From Saprospiraceae bacterium (GTDB taxonomy: Bacteria; Bacteroidota; Bacteroidia; Chitinophagales; Saprospiraceae): a DNA stretch of 64,000 nucleotides. The notes under the pieces are model-generated. The model saw only the letters and a list, made by a program, of their open reading frames with translations, ran no database searches and was not told the origin of the DNA. How positions within the stretch are numbered: the stretch's first letter is position 1; each line of letters opens with the position of its first letter. The stretch lies in assembly GCA_016718205.1 (NCBI GenBank), contig JADKEB010000008.1, forward strand, positions 169,851 through 233,850. Direction: 5' to 3'. This document shows, one piece after another, positions 48,323-60,560 of the stretch. Position numbers and translations under genes: made by a program.

Positions 48323-48456
48323 TCAATATATAAAATGTACATAATTGACGCTGGAATTTCGGTTTTTATCAAGGCAAAATTTTCAAGCATAGCCATTGCT
48401 ATGGTTGAAAATTTTAACGCAGAGAAAGAGCAAAATAACAAGGCAAGATGTATTGA
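48323..48456 (+). repeat. Dispersed structured element R1, copy 3 (134 bp)
   Basis: The outer arms 48323-48331 (TCAATATAT) and 48448-48456 (ATGTATTGA) pair with one G-U wobble. The core has TTTTTATCAAGGC, a strong central hairpin (AAAATTTTCAAGCATAGC / GCTATGGTTGAAAATTTT around 48378-48417), and ACGCAGAGAAAGAGCAAAAT. Same box order as copies 1 and 2. Confidence 0.6.
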
Positions 48457-48524
48457 GAGATAAGGATGGCCACTCCTGTTTTTTCGCATAAGGGTCACTT
48501 CGTGCTCCTCAGTCGAAAAAAAAC

Positions 48525-48565
48525 GAAAAAGGGCCGGTCACTCTTTTGTGAAGGCCCCTCATTTA
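48525..48565 (-). terminator. Minus-strand terminator after adhesin A cassette
   Basis: On the minus strand GGGGCCTTCACAAAAGAGTG-ACCGGCCC folds as a stem with a T-rich tail (the + strand A-run near 48519-48530). The same phrase (CACTCTTTTGTGAAGGCCCC, + strand) recurs at 61546-61573 in the cassette behind adhesin C. Confidence 0.55.
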
Positions 48566-48746
48566 TGAAAGCGTTATATTTTAATTTGCTGATGGGCTAA
48601 GGAAATGTGCTGTGGCAATATGATGCGATAATGCTGATAATGTGGTTATGTGATAATGTGATAATAGATGTTAATGGCAAGTAATGTACTAATGGCCAAT
48701 GTGATAATATTGACAATGTGACAATGTGTGGCAGAGTGTAATATGT

Positions 48747-48998
48747 TAACTTTAAGAACGTTATCTAAAAGCAACCAGTATTCAGCTTCTTCAGCTTCTT
48801 TTGCAGATATTTTATTTTATGAATAAAATCTGCTTTACTTTCCATTTTGAGCTTCACAAATTTGCTCCAATAGATGTACCTGATCTAAATAATTGATTGG
48901 CCAAATTATACTTTTTCAATTGTTCAAGTCCTTCAGTAAACTTGATAATTTCCAAAGCAAATCCAAAACTCAAATCAATATCAAATTTTCTTTTCCAT
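48747..48998 (-). pseudogene. Truncated four-helix-bundle (23S rRNA IVP-type) gene behind adhesin A
   Basis: On the minus strand from ATG 48998 the sequence is nearly identical to the intact gene at 56237-56578. It has lost a C and a T within the first codons (CAAATCAATATC for CAAATCCAATATC, and one T fewer before the ATG), which breaks the frame. The 3' part is diverged and lost after about residue 80. The left side is a degenerate RATGTG-type satellite tract (48600-48730). It is clearly a decayed copy of the B gene. Confidence 0.75.
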
Positions 48999-49028
48999 CT
49001 ATTATTGTTAAATCAACTAATTATTCAA

Positions 49029-49098
49029 TCAGCACATTACCAAATCAGCACATTAGCACATTAGCACATCAGCACATTATTCAATCAGCACATTATCT
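49029..49098. repeat. AGCACATY satellite, copy A
   Basis: An array of the 8-mer AGCACATT/AGCACATC with a few interruptions (ACCAAATC, TATTCAATC), placed between the adhesin A stop codon and the truncated four-helix-bundle gene. On the minus strand the unit reads RATGTGCT. Flanking sequence TTAAATCAACTAATTATTCA is shared with copies B and C. Confidence 0.85.
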
Positions 49099-49110
49099 AA
49101 TTAGACATCA

Positions 49111-52100
49111 TTAATTCCCATTCACCTGTATCGTCACTGTGCCACATTTCACTGGTGGACATTCTGGTAATATTGGTGCACAATTGCCTGGATCGGTCAC
49201 CATAAAGGTTTCTGTACATCCTGGTGTCGCACTATCTGTCACGGTCACCGTAAATGTCGCTCCTCCACCTGCGGTACCTGTACCTAAAGTAAACGTTGTT
49301 ACTCCATAAGGTACATTCATATTTGGTGTGATCGTCGTACCACCATTGATGGTCACATTATATCCTGTGAGTGATGTATTAGTATTGGTCACATTGGCAC
49401 TGAATCTAATCCTATTGTCTGTGATATTGGCTGGTGTACCATTGTCTATACACTCTAAGTTTATAGCTGTGATGGCATTGATATTACAACAGTTGGTCGG
49501 TGTAGTGAGTGTAACATTACACACGCCTGTACAATTGCTTGTGGTGTTTGTCACGGTCACGGTATAGGTACCACCTGTGAGGCCTGACCGTGTGGCTGTG
49601 GCTGCCCCATTGTCACTCCATGCGTACGTATATGCGCCCGCTGGGCTTGGTACAACAGTAATGTTACCACCTGTAAAGTTAGCACAGCTCGGTTGAGTAT
49701 TGACTGTAATGGCGCATGTGGGTGCACTAGCATTATTGGCTATTACTGCTTCACATGTCATACTACACTCAGCTACTCCGTCATCAGTAACCGTCACAGT
49801 ATAAGTACCCGATGCTTTATTGCTTATACTACTTGTCGTCTCTCCACTACTCCATAGATATGAAATGTTACCCCTTGTACCAGATACCATCGTTGCAGCT
49901 GATCCATCATTAGGTATGCAAATAGTTTGAGGTTGAGAAGTACAAGTTGCCATTAATGTACATCCTAAAGTAAAACCAAAATCAATAGTGAAATCTATAT
50001 TACCATCGAAAGGCCCTGTGAAGAATGGAAAACCAGGTTCATTTAATATTTCTCCATTGACCGATAATGTAATAGGTACAGATTCAACTCCATCCACGTT
50101 TGGCAAACCAACATTTACGCCATTTTCATCTTCATTATCATCTTGTTGATTATCACTTCCATTTCCAGATAAGCTGGTATAAGCAAATAGTGGATTTCCA
50201 AGTTGAAATTGTAAGCAGGTTTTAACTTATATATGTCCTAGGATAATCACCAAAAAATAAGTCCCATCACCATTTCCTCCATTAAAAGTATATGTCGTCT
50301 GAACTACCTGATCGTCATCTGCATTTCCTGCTATATTGTCTGGTCCATATCCAGGTTTATACAATTCCATAAGCACGCCATTTATTCCTTCATTAGGACT
50401 ATATATGTTATTATTGTCATTATCAATCCATACTAGGTTACCAATACCTACTAGTGGTTTAAATCCAAAATCGATGGTAAAATCTATATCTTCATCAGGA
50501 TGATCCGCATTGCCGTCAAATCCCGATTCATTGATTGGCTCTGTATCATATCTTAATCTTATTGTATCTGATGAAGCCCCGTCAAAAAATGGCTCTAAGC
50601 TATCTATAGTATTTTCTGAAACATCGTCATCTATCCCTGAATCACCATCATTGCCAAATATATTTCTAGCTTTGTATAACAAACCAATGCCTAAAGTATT
50701 AAATTGAAAAACCGGCATTTTTACCACGTAATTACCCTGAGGTAGGTTTAAAAATCTATATGTCCCTTCACTATCTGTAATATAAGTAGCAACTGGATCA
50801 TTATCATCTGATGTCTCTTCAATTCCGTCAGGGCCATATCCATATCTATATAATTCCATGGTGGCGTTACCCACTCCTTCTCCAATATCAAATTGGTCAT
50901 TATCATTAAAATCCATCCAAACTAAGTTACCTATTCCAACTGGTCGAAAAAATCCAAAATCAACAGTGTAATCTACATCTTCATCAGGAGAATCACCTGA
51001 ACCATTAAAGCCTACTTCACCTGTGGGTTCTGTACTTGGGTATAAACCAATCAAAACACTATTTGCTCCCGCTATGTCTAATGGCATGACATTAATATTA
51101 TTTGGATCTCTGGTATTTTCATCCAAATTATCATCTACCTGATCATCTAAACCATCGCCAGAAATGGGTGCAAATTTATTTAATGGACCACCTAATGTAA
51201 ACATATTGTATGGTATAGAAACAATATAATTTCCTGGTCTTAATCCAGTAAAAGAATACTCTCCACCATTCATGGTAGTGGTAGTCAGTACAGGTGTGTA
51301 ATCATCGACATTTCCGGATATACCATCTGGGCCAAAGCCTGGTCGATAGCATTCTACAGTAATGCCATCTAAGCCTTCTCCTGAGTTAAATACTTTATCA
51401 GCATTACCTTCAATAAATACTAAATTACCCACACCTACAGTACCTATCCAAAATGTTGCAAAATCTAGATCATCATGGTCTTCATTGGGCTCTGTGCCAT
51501 AAATATCATTAACGATTTCATTTGGATCGTTTCCAGCTCCAATATCTTGGTCAGAGTCACCATCTGAAACAAGCACACCCAAAATATCTCTTAACTCTGT
51601 AACTTCGGTATAATTTTTTATCTCACTAGCACCAGCATTTATTGTAAAAGTAATATCAATGGTCGTAAATGTTGAAGGTGCTAATGATGATAATATAAAC
51701 TGCGCCTGACCAATACCTGATAACGTCCAATCAGCATCATTAAGTAAAAGTTCTGATGGAAACATATCAGTTAATGTTACATTAGTCACTGGTTCGGTTC
51801 CTTGGTTATATACTTTGATTTGAAAAGTAACTTGATCACCAATCTGAAATGGACCTGATTAGCAGCTGTGTTTAAAGTCTTTTGTAAAGCCAAATCATAG
51901 TGGCAATACATTGTTACAAACCCGAACATCCACATCACCAAAAGGCTTTATTTGGATTTATATTAATCTGATCCAAATCTAGACCCAAAAGATTGCATTT
52001 GGAGTAAGAACCCTCAGAAGAAATGAAAGCGGCACCATCTACATAATAAGCTGTAATACCAGAAGGAGGCCCACCTAGTGGATAAATGTAATTATCAGCC

Positions 52101-53277
52101 ACAGCATCTGCTGTAGCTATTACGAAATCTTCGTTTAAAATTGTACTGCCAGAAGAAGCATAACCTCCAGGAGCAAATGAGACTCCACCTCTAGTATCGT
52201 GTGTAAATTTGCCCAATTCAAACTTATTAATTGGTTCGGCTACCCATGCAGAGGTAACTCCTGTATATTCATACAAGTTTGAATTGTGAGCCACACCACC
52301 TGCTCCAATACTGGAGTCAAATCCTTGTTCAGCCAATAACATCCTTGTACCATCATTGCTAAATACAATATCCGTAACTGGCATACTATAGGGTAATCCA
52401 TTTTGATTTTGGTAAGGTAGAAAAGGTAATGTTACTTCTAATACATCAGTCGCAGTTAAAAACATACCTGTTGGGCTTATTTGGACAGATCTGATTACAT
52501 TTTGTTGAGATGGATTACCGATTAAGTCTGTAACCCACACAGAATAATACAACCTAGACTCCACAGGATTAAATCCTACTCCAAGTATTCTTTCACCCAA
52601 CTGTGCCATGTTCCAATCTGGAGCTGTTGCCACGGTTGATTCATTTATCATATCTGCGGGAAAGGGACTAAAAGTTACGAAAGGTCCAGTCTGGTTAGTC
52701 CCATTAGATAATGGAATAGCGTATATTTGACCATCATCCATGTTTGATACATAAAGTTGATTATTCAAGGTGTCAATATCCATCCAGCCAGTACCTTTAT
52801 TTCCAGGCAGAGTGGCAAAATTTTCTATCACATTTCCATCTGCACTAATTCTAAACACTAACGAAAGAGTAGTTCCTGTAAAAGCATCCAGTGAATTATA
52901 AAATAGCGTAGCAGCATAAATCTCACCATTTCGATGATCAAAAGCTACGCCCATTATTTGATTTCTCCAAAATCATTGGCACTCCAAGTCCTTATTGATG
53001 GAGCATAGGGAGCATTATCGACAAAATTACAGGCATGATTAGCAGGATCTGTGTACCTTAAAGGTAATGGTCTTATGGACCTTATCGCTAGAACTGGATC
53101 TGAAAGTTCGAATGCTCTACAGGAGTAAATAGCGTATCCACCTTGGAGCACATCGGCTGATGGGATATTACATTGTGACTGTGCATTAGACAACTTTAAT
53201 AAGTATAGAATAACAAACCATGTTATACACCTAATGTTTCCGTTCCGAATGTTATTTATTAATTTTTTTAAATTCAT
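49111..53277 (-). CDS. Adhesin A: propeller-like region, DUF11-like domain, three SdrD B-like repeats, shared C-terminal module (several frame breaks)
   Basis: One locus of about 1390 residues from ATG 53277 (MNLKKLINNIRNG..., signal segment ITWFVILYLLKLSNAQSQ). Parts in order: a propeller-like region (MGVAFDHRNGEIYAATLF..., TGWMDIDTLNNQLYVSNMDDG); a DUF11-like segment (GDQVTFQIKVYNQGTEPVTN); three SdrD B-like repeats (VGNLVFIEGNADKVF, IGNLVWMDFNDNDQF, IGNLVWIDNDNNNIY); then SprB-like Ig repeats. The C-terminus ends ...ECPPVKCGTVTIQVNGN, shared with adhesins B and C; no type A T9SS domain follows. Frame changes near 52972, 51947, 51907, 51858, 50262 (T6 for T7) and 50225 each restore the homologous frame. 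Likely a secreted surface protein; the ligand is unknown. Confidence 0.8.
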
Positions 53278-53354
53278 AACAAAATATTTGTGATAATAAA
53301 TAACTAAAATTAAATTTGCTACCAGTTTGTCTTTTATTAAAATAAAACATTCAT

Positions 53355-55995
53355 TTACTGTTTAATAAAGCGCTGAGTTATTCCTTCTATCGTAAGGAAA
53401 TATACCCCAACAGGCAATTCCTGAATGGAAATATCTCTAAAAGGTTCAGATTTACCAATTTTGACGTGTTGCCCCATTGTATTTGATATTACAAATTCAA
53501 AATCCGACTTTCCTATTTCAACCTGAATAATATCTTTAGCTGGATTTGGTAAAACTCTGATCAAAGTTTCATCATCCAGTGTTATAAATACTATATTGCT
53601 ATATTTTACAAAGCCATCTAAATCAATAATACTCAGTCTGTAATAATGTGATCTATTCACTTTATAGTCTGTGATGTTGTAACTTGATGGGAAGCGATTG
53701 GCTTTGATTTCAAGCAATTTTTCAAATATCACTCCGTCATTACTTCTCTGAATTTCAAAATTAATGACATTGCTTTCATCGGAAGTTTCCATGTTAATAA
53801 ATTTCCTTCATTTGTTTTTGTACCATTGAAATACAGTAAATTAACAGCCAATGGGCTTTGAACTTCCTTCGCACCAATATCAGGTCTAAGTCCTTGAAAA
53901 TCATAAAAGCCTTGAATTATCGTGCCAGCTTCTACCATAGGACTTCCACTTGAAAGTTCAAATCCCCCTTCCAGTGTGGATGTAAATTGAGGGCCTATCT
54001 GGTAAGGGTTTTGGATAAATATATTAGGGCTGGTTGATATATTGCTTAAGGTAGTTTGCAAATCATTGACACTATTTATGTCAGCACAATTATTATATTG
54101 CTCAAAAATATATTTTACTTTTACAATAGGTGATGAACTATTTTCACTAAAATAGTTATCATTTATCGAAGTAATCTGAAACTGACTATTCACAGAATTG
54201 TCTGCCAAATCAAAATAAAAAAATGGGTATCTGGATGTATGAGCATAAATATTATTGATAAATACTGCTTTTCGCCACTCTGCCCACCAAGAAGTATGTA
54301 CAAACCCTAAAATTATCTGATGCATGAAACGTATTGTTAAAAAAATACAAGTTGGCTTTTAGTGTATGTAAATGTTCCATTAGTTTTTAGAGCTATACCC
54401 TGGCTCATATAGTTTGTACCAGGGTTAATACAACCTTTAAAAGAAGGGTCATCAACAGCATTTATTCGACCCTTCATACCATGAAAAACATTCCTGTAAA
54501 AATATCTCGGTCCTATCAAAGGAGGCGATGAAGAAATACCCGCCATTGGCCTGATAAATTCATTATTCCAAACTCTTAAATTTGACCACAGACCGTCACA
54601 TTCCACTGCGTCAAAATTATCCATAAAAGTATTATTATATACATCTACATCTTCTTTTAATCCGTGATCTACATAACATACTATCCCAGAATTTGTACCA
54701 TCAAAAATATTATTTCTGATGACCCCTACCCTTGTTGCCTCAGTAAATATAGCTTCTGTTTCCACATTTCTGCCTCTAGAAGTGGGTTCAAAAAAACTAA
54801 ATACTCTTGATTTTTTTATCATAGCGTGCGACCATTTGCCTATATCATGTTTGAAATAAGAGTTTTGTATAGTGAAGTTGTCGCATTGACCCTTAAAAGT
54901 AATGTTACTATTATTATAAATAAACTTGCAATTATCAAAATATACATTATGAACATTTCTTAAATCAAAAACAGTAGCACTATTAGCATCACTACTACTT
55001 CCAAAAGCGTTTAATTTTGGCTTTGCAAAATATTTAAACTCGATACCTTGTACTTTCAGATAGGCATTATTGTTATTTCCATTGATAGTCAAAAATCTAT
55101 ACCCTTTTGATACCTTTACAGTGTAATCGTTAGGATTTAGACCTGCTTGAGTTTTAATCCAAATATCAGACCCATCACGTACAAATCCATCATACCCAAA
55201 ATTTAGTGCATGTAAATTATAGTTACCAAATAACATATCAGCAAATCGAGTAGGATATGGGTATAATGCTGTATTTCCTATTACACAAACATTGGAAAAA
55301 TCAGTCCCTGCTGGTAAATCTGTAAAATACATATTGGGAGAGCTTACGTGTGGTTGCCATGAGGTAGTAATTTCTACGCCAGCATCTATAATTGGTTCAA
55401 TACCAGGCGCAGCCATAAAAATGATAGGTGTGCTTTCTGTACAATTTTGATTCAATGTGAGACTAAATCCATTTGTGGGTACCGAATACACAGCATTACC
55501 TCCAACTATATCATCTCTAAACATTATGGTAGTTCCGCATGTCACTTGACCTGAAGAAAAAAGGGTGGATAAACTGCCTGGAGAAGCTTCTGTGTAACTT
55601 CCATTGCCTGTCGGCGACACCCACTTTATATTGCCTATTGGTAAAAATGTAGGAGAATTTAATGTAGTTGCTTGTGCGATAGGCAGTACGGTAGGATTTG
55701 CCCCGTTATACACTGTAGCGCGCACATCATACTGAGTAGATTCATTCACCATGAAAATACTACCTCTAAATTGATTTGCACCACTTATTTCAATCATATC
55801 AGGATTATAGGCTAATTTCCAAACACTTTGTGAAGAAGGCTTGTATTCTATCCTGCAACTATCTGCAGTTCCTATATTTGTTATTTTTACACCAATCGAA
55901 TTATAGGTAGGTGTTAGTTCAATGATTTGTCCTATCATCATGCTGTTGAAAAAACATAAAATGATGAATAAAAATCTTTTGTTTAAGCGTATCAT
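53355..55995 (-). CDS. Right-handed beta-helix T9SS protein (several frame breaks)
   Basis: About 880 residues from ATG 55995 (MIRLNKRFLFIILCFFNSMMIGQ, a signal peptide). An N-terminal Ig/FnIII-like segment is followed by a parallel beta-helix region with stacked short rungs (VHNVYFDNCKFIYNNSNITF, NFTIQNSYF, VGVIRNNIFDGTNSGIVCY, VDVYNNTFMDNFDAVECDGL). Such folds are typical of pectate-lyase-like or glycan-binding proteins. The C-terminus (RVLPNPAKDIIQVEIGKSD... ...PVGVYFLTIEGITQRFIKQ) is a type A T9SS sorting domain. Frames break near 54350, 54300 and 53785; the last is one A short in a run. Substrate is not evident; no catalytic motif seen. Confidence 0.75.
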
Positions 55996-56236
55996 ATTAA
56001 TATTGATTTTGTTCTCCTAATTTTTAGAATATATGGTAAGTTCCACTTTTTATTTTTGACTGCACTTTTAAATTTTTCAATACAAATATTCTTTAGAACA
56101 GAATAGTCAGGTGAAGATAGTGAACTTTTTTTTATAAATAAATCTATAATGTGATGCAAAATATTTTAAAATTATGATTTTCAAAAAAAATATAACACCG
56201 AAATATTACTGGGAGAATGCAAGTAGCACATTAATC
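55996..56236. other. AT-rich leader region of the beta-helix gene
   Basis: Very AT-rich region between the intact four-helix-bundle gene and the beta-helix gene, both on the minus strand. It must hold the beta-helix promoter. No -7 box is clear enough to name. A single AGCACATTAA unit lies at about 56226. No gene is seen. Confidence 0.4.
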
Positions 56237-56578
56237 TTAACTCTTCGCTGATCCAATTATCTTCGACATTATCTTTTTTAGCACTAAGACATCTTCCAAT
56301 AAGTTTTCGCAATTAGGATAACTTTCAGAATGTTGGCATAAAAGCAACCAATATTCAGTCTCATTGGCTTCTTTGTCAGCTATTTTTACTTTATGAATAA
56401 AATCTGCTTTACTCTCTGCACTTTGTGCTTCACGAACATTTGCACCAATAGATGTACCTGATCTAAATAATTGATTGGCCAAATTATACTTTTTCAATTG
56501 TTCAAGTCCTTCAGTAAACTTGATAATTTCCAAAGCAAATCCAAAACTCAAATCCAATATCAAATTTTCTTTTTCCAT
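56237..56578 (-). CDS. Four-helix-bundle protein of the 23S rRNA intervening-sequence (IVP/S23) family
   Basis: An intact 113-residue helical protein (MEKENLILDLSFGFALEIIKF...LANQLFRSGTSIGANVREAQ..., ADKEANETEYWLLLCQ...). The LFRSGTSIGANVREA and ETEYWL phrases are hallmarks of the family named after ORFs within 23S rRNA intervening sequences. The fold is a four-helix bundle related to the Avd accessory protein of diversity-generating retroelements. The biological role of stand-alone members is unknown. Here it lies directly behind adhesin B, separated from its stop by the AGCACATY satellite. Decayed copies occupy the same place behind adhesins A and C. Confidence 0.9.
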   Translation of the reverse strand: MEKENLILDLSFGFALEIIKFTEGLEQLKKYNLANQLFRSGTSIGANVREAQSAESKADFIHKVKIADKEANETEYWLLLCQHSESYPNCENLLEDVLVLKKIMSKIIGSAKS

Positions 56579-56608
56579 CTATTATTGTTAAATCAACTAA
56601 TTATTCAA

Positions 56609-56757
56609 TCAGCACATTACCAAATCAGCACATTAGCACATTAGCACATCAGCACATTAGCACATCAGCACATCAGCACATCAGCATCAGCAATTAGCAC
56701 ATCAGCACATTAGCACATCAGCACATTAGCAATCAGCACATTATCTAATTAGCACAT
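56609..56757. repeat. AGCACATY satellite, copy B (longest)
   Basis: About 150 bp of AGCACATT/AGCACATC 8-mers, with a few shortened units (AGCATC, AGCAATT), filling the space between the adhesin B stop and the four-helix-bundle ATG. It lies in the 5' leader of that gene and in the 3' untranslated part of the adhesin transcript. Confidence 0.9.
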
Positions 56758-59700
56758 TAATTCCCATTAACCTGTATCGTCGCTGTTCCACATTTCACTG
56801 GTGGACATTCTGGTAATACTGGTGTACAATTGCCAGGATCTACCACCTGGAATGTCTGCGAACATCCTGGTGTCGCACTATCGGTCACCGTGATGGTAAA
56901 TGTTGCTCCTCCACCTGCTGTACCTGGCCCTAAGGTAAACTGGGTCAATCCATAAGCCACATTGGTATTGGGAAGGATCGTCGTACCACCGTTGATGGTC
57001 ACATTGTATCCTGTGAGCGATATATTGGTATTGGTCACATTGGCACTAAATCTAATCCTATTGTCCGTAATCAAGGCTGGTGTACCATTGTCTATACATT
57101 CTAAGTTTATAGCTGTGATGGCACTGATGTTGCAGCAATTGGTCGGTGTAGTGAGTGTGACATTGCACACGCCAGTACAGTTGCTCGTGGTGTTTGTCAC
57201 GGTCACGGTATAGGTACCACCTGTGAGGCCTGACCGTGTGGCTGTGGCTGCCCCATTGTCACTCCATGCGTACGTATATGTTCCCGCAGGACTGGGTACT
57301 ACAGTGATGCTTCCACCTGTGAGATTGGCACAGCTCGGTTGACTATTGGCTGTGATCATGCAGGTCGGATTTACTGTAGCATCACTTATCACAGCCTGAC
57401 AAGTATTGGTACAGCCTGTAGTGGTATTTGTGACAGTAACTGTATAGGTAGCAGCTGATAAGCCTGTGATACTTGCTGTTGTTGCCCCTGTACTCCATAA
57501 AATTTGATTGCCATTGGTTACCACTGACGCCATACCATTTGGTGCTGCACAGTTGGTATTATCTGTAGAAGTACATGATGCGGTAGGGAGTGTTGTTGTG
57601 CTGCCGACTACTGATTGACAGGTAGCTGTGCAACCTGTCGTGGTACTAGTAACTGTCACCGTATAAGTACCTGCTGACAAATCATTGATGCTTGCAGTTG
57701 TGGCATTATTGCTCCATAAATAAGTCACGTCTGTCGCTGAAGCCGTGGCGGTTCCATTTGGTATGGCGCAGTTGATGTTATCTGTTTTGTCGCAGGTCAC
57801 ACTTGGATTCGTGGTATTGTTTATTATCACAGCCTGACAAGTATTGGTACAGCCTGTAGTGGTATTTGTGACAGTAACTGTATAGGTAGCAGCTGATAAG
57901 CCTGTGATACTTGCTGTTGTTGCCCCTGTACTCCATAAAATTTGATTGCCATTGGTTACTACTGAGGCACTACCATTTGGTGATACACAGTTGGTATTAT
58001 CTGTAGGGGTACATGATGCAGTAGGGAGTGTTGTTGTGCTGCCGACTACTGATTGACAGGTAGCTGTGCAACCTGTCGTGGTACTAGTAACTGTCACCGT
58101 ATAAGTACCTGCTGACAAATCATTGATGCTTGCAGTTGTCGCATTATTGCTCCATAAGTAGGTCACCCCTGTTGCTGTCGCTGTCGCTGTTCCATTTGGC
58201 GAAGCACAATTGGTGACGTCTGTTTTGGAACAAGTGACACTTGGGTTGGTGGTATTATTTGTGATTGTTGCTATACATGTATTTATACAACTATTCGCTG
58301 TATTTGTCACTGTAACAGTATAATTTCCTGCTGATAATCCACTAATACTCATTGTAGTCGATCCTGTACTCCACAGATATGTTGCACTTGCTGCATCAGT
58401 ACTTACAGACGCTGTTCCATTAGGATTTGTACAATTTGTATTGGCTACTGGTGTACATACTGCAGTTGGTTGTGTTGTCGTACTGGCTACCACTGCCTGG
58501 CACATATTGGTACAACCTGTTGTCGTGCTTGTGACAGTTACTGTATATGTGCCTGCTGTCAATCCTGTGATTATATCTGTCGTTGCATTATTGCTCCACA
58601 AATAGGTTACTCCTGTTGCTGTTGCTGTCGCTGTTCCATTTGGCAAAGCACAATTGGTGTTGTCTGTTTTGGAACAGGTCACACTTGGGTTGGTGGTATT
58701 GTTAGTTATCAATGCCTGACATGTCCTTGTACATCCTGCTACACCACCGTCCGTTACAGTCACTGTATAAGTGCCTGCTGCTTTGTTACTGATACTACTT
58801 GTCACTTCTCCACTACTCCAAAGATAAGTCACCGTACCTACTGCTCCTGTAACATTCACATTCGCTGATCCATTGACTGGGGTACAATTGGTTTGGGGCT
58901 GAGGTGTGCAAGTGATATCCAATGCACAACATATCATCAGGTGTCGTCAATGTATAGTCCACATAACAATCATTGCTACCATTATATACTCGTACTGTAT
59001 ATTGGGTATTGTGCGCCAATCCTGTGAAACTCCCACTTCCTGATGATATATCTATTGTACCAACACCACTATAAGCAGGACCACTATAGGTAGCTCCCAT
59101 ACTGATGCCTGCTTGATCGGCATTCATAGCTGCTGTGATATTGACCACTGCATCATTATTTGGTGTAGAGCCAGCACATGTGCCTTGGACCGCCGTAACT
59201 GTGGCTGATGGTACTTGAGTGCATACCGTCAACGTTATAGTATAGGCACCACACTGTTGATTTCCTGTAGCTGCTGTGTTTTTGGTTAATGTGTAGGTAG
59301 CACAACCACTTCCATTTACTGTGATACTCAAGTCACAAGCATTATACACTATCGCTCCGCCACTTGTATTGGATACTTCTACCCACGTTCCCTCTACAAT
59401 CGTTCCATCACAAGATAAAACATCTTGTAAAAATATTCTTTCTCCATTTCCATTGCTACACACTGTTTGATTGAAAGTTTGGTTTACAGCTGCTGGACAA
59501 CATTCTGTTAGTATTCCTATTCCTTTGGGCTTTCCAGCCATTGGATTTCCAATATTTAAGGCCGTTTGCTGTACCAAATTTGTATTAAATACTGTTATAC
59601 AGTTTTCAAATGATCCTACATACAACAACCCAGATGCCGAACTGTAGGCAATACCGAGCACCCCAAAAACCCGGTTGCCCATTCGTTGCGTTGGCACCTC

Positions 59701-60560
59701 CATTACTATTGTCTGTAACTTCTGAAATGAAGGTTCCTGCGGCGTCATACTTCCTGATTCTTGCTGGACCTGTCCCATTGATATGGCCTCTGACTATATA
59801 AAAATTCCTGCATCATCTCGTGTTATGCCCAAAGGAGCATCATCAACTGTCAGTGGATTAGGTACTGGAATGAGATGATTAAACAATATAGCCCCATTAT
59901 TGGTTGCTGTGGCATTATACAGCTAATATCAGTATCTCCAGAATATACTCTACCAAGTGCCCCCATATTAGGCCAGTACCATTTACCATTTTCAACATAA
60001 AAGCCCCATGTTTGAACATCATTTAATGGACCACCAGGTGTATTTCTACCTACACCCATTGAACCAATATAATCCCCTGTACATAATGAATAGGCGTCCA
60101 CCGTTTCATTAAGATTATTAGGCATGTACAATATTCCATTTTCTGTACCATAATTTGCACCCCATTCATTGGGAGATAATGTAAAATCAATTGCTGTAGG
60201 ATTTGGGTCAGGATTTATTACTGTGCCATCTGAAGTCATTTTAAACGCTTTTCCACCTTCAAAATGTGAATCCCAATTGAGTACTGTGGTTATAGTAGGT
60301 GCACGTGATACATACACATAACCATTTAAATCAATAGCAATACCATGCGGAAACGTAACTCCTGCACTGGACGGAAGCCAAGGACTTCCTATCTCACTCA
60401 CTGACCCCATACCTGCATCAATGCTGAACTTATGGATTTCATCCCTGTCCTCATCATTCAAATAGATCATATCTGTACAATTGCAATCAGAGACTTGGGC
60501 ATTTAAAGACAGAACATAAAAAAATGAAATTAATAACAATAAATAACTTCTTGCTTTCAT
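56757..60560 (-). CDS. Adhesin B: propeller-like N-terminus, eight SprB/Ig-like repeats, shared C-terminal module (several frame breaks)
   Basis: One locus of about 1270 residues from ATG 60560 (MKARSYLLLLISFFYVLSLNAQ, a signal peptide). The N-terminal part is propeller-like (DMIYLNDEDRDEIHKFSID..., GIAIDLNGYVYVSRAP) and parallels adhesin C. After a cysteine-containing region (QPKPVNQTF-type and YVGSFENC) come eight SprB-like repeats (PNGTATATATGVTYLWSNNATT...GTYTVTVTSTTTGCTATCQ). The shared C-terminal module ends ...ECPPVKCGTATIQVNGN, without a recognised T9SS domain. Frames change near 59935, 59790, 59660 and 58935; adhesin C shows the expected continuous sequence. SprB-like repeats occur in gliding and surface adhesins of Bacteroidota. 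Confidence 0.8.
57389..58264 (-). repeat. Tandem 438-bp higher-order repeat in adhesin B
   Basis: The phrase TCACAGCCTGACAAGTATTGG occurs at 57389 and again at 57827, a spacing of 438 bp (146 codons), and the intervening sequences are nearly identical. Each unit holds two different SprB-like repeats. This indicates recent duplication of a two-domain block. Confidence 0.85.

Noticed and set aside
56237..56578. Diversity-generating retroelement because of the Avd-like fold
   Set aside because: No reverse transcriptase, template repeat or adenine-biased variable repeat was found in the window; only the fold-family relation remains.
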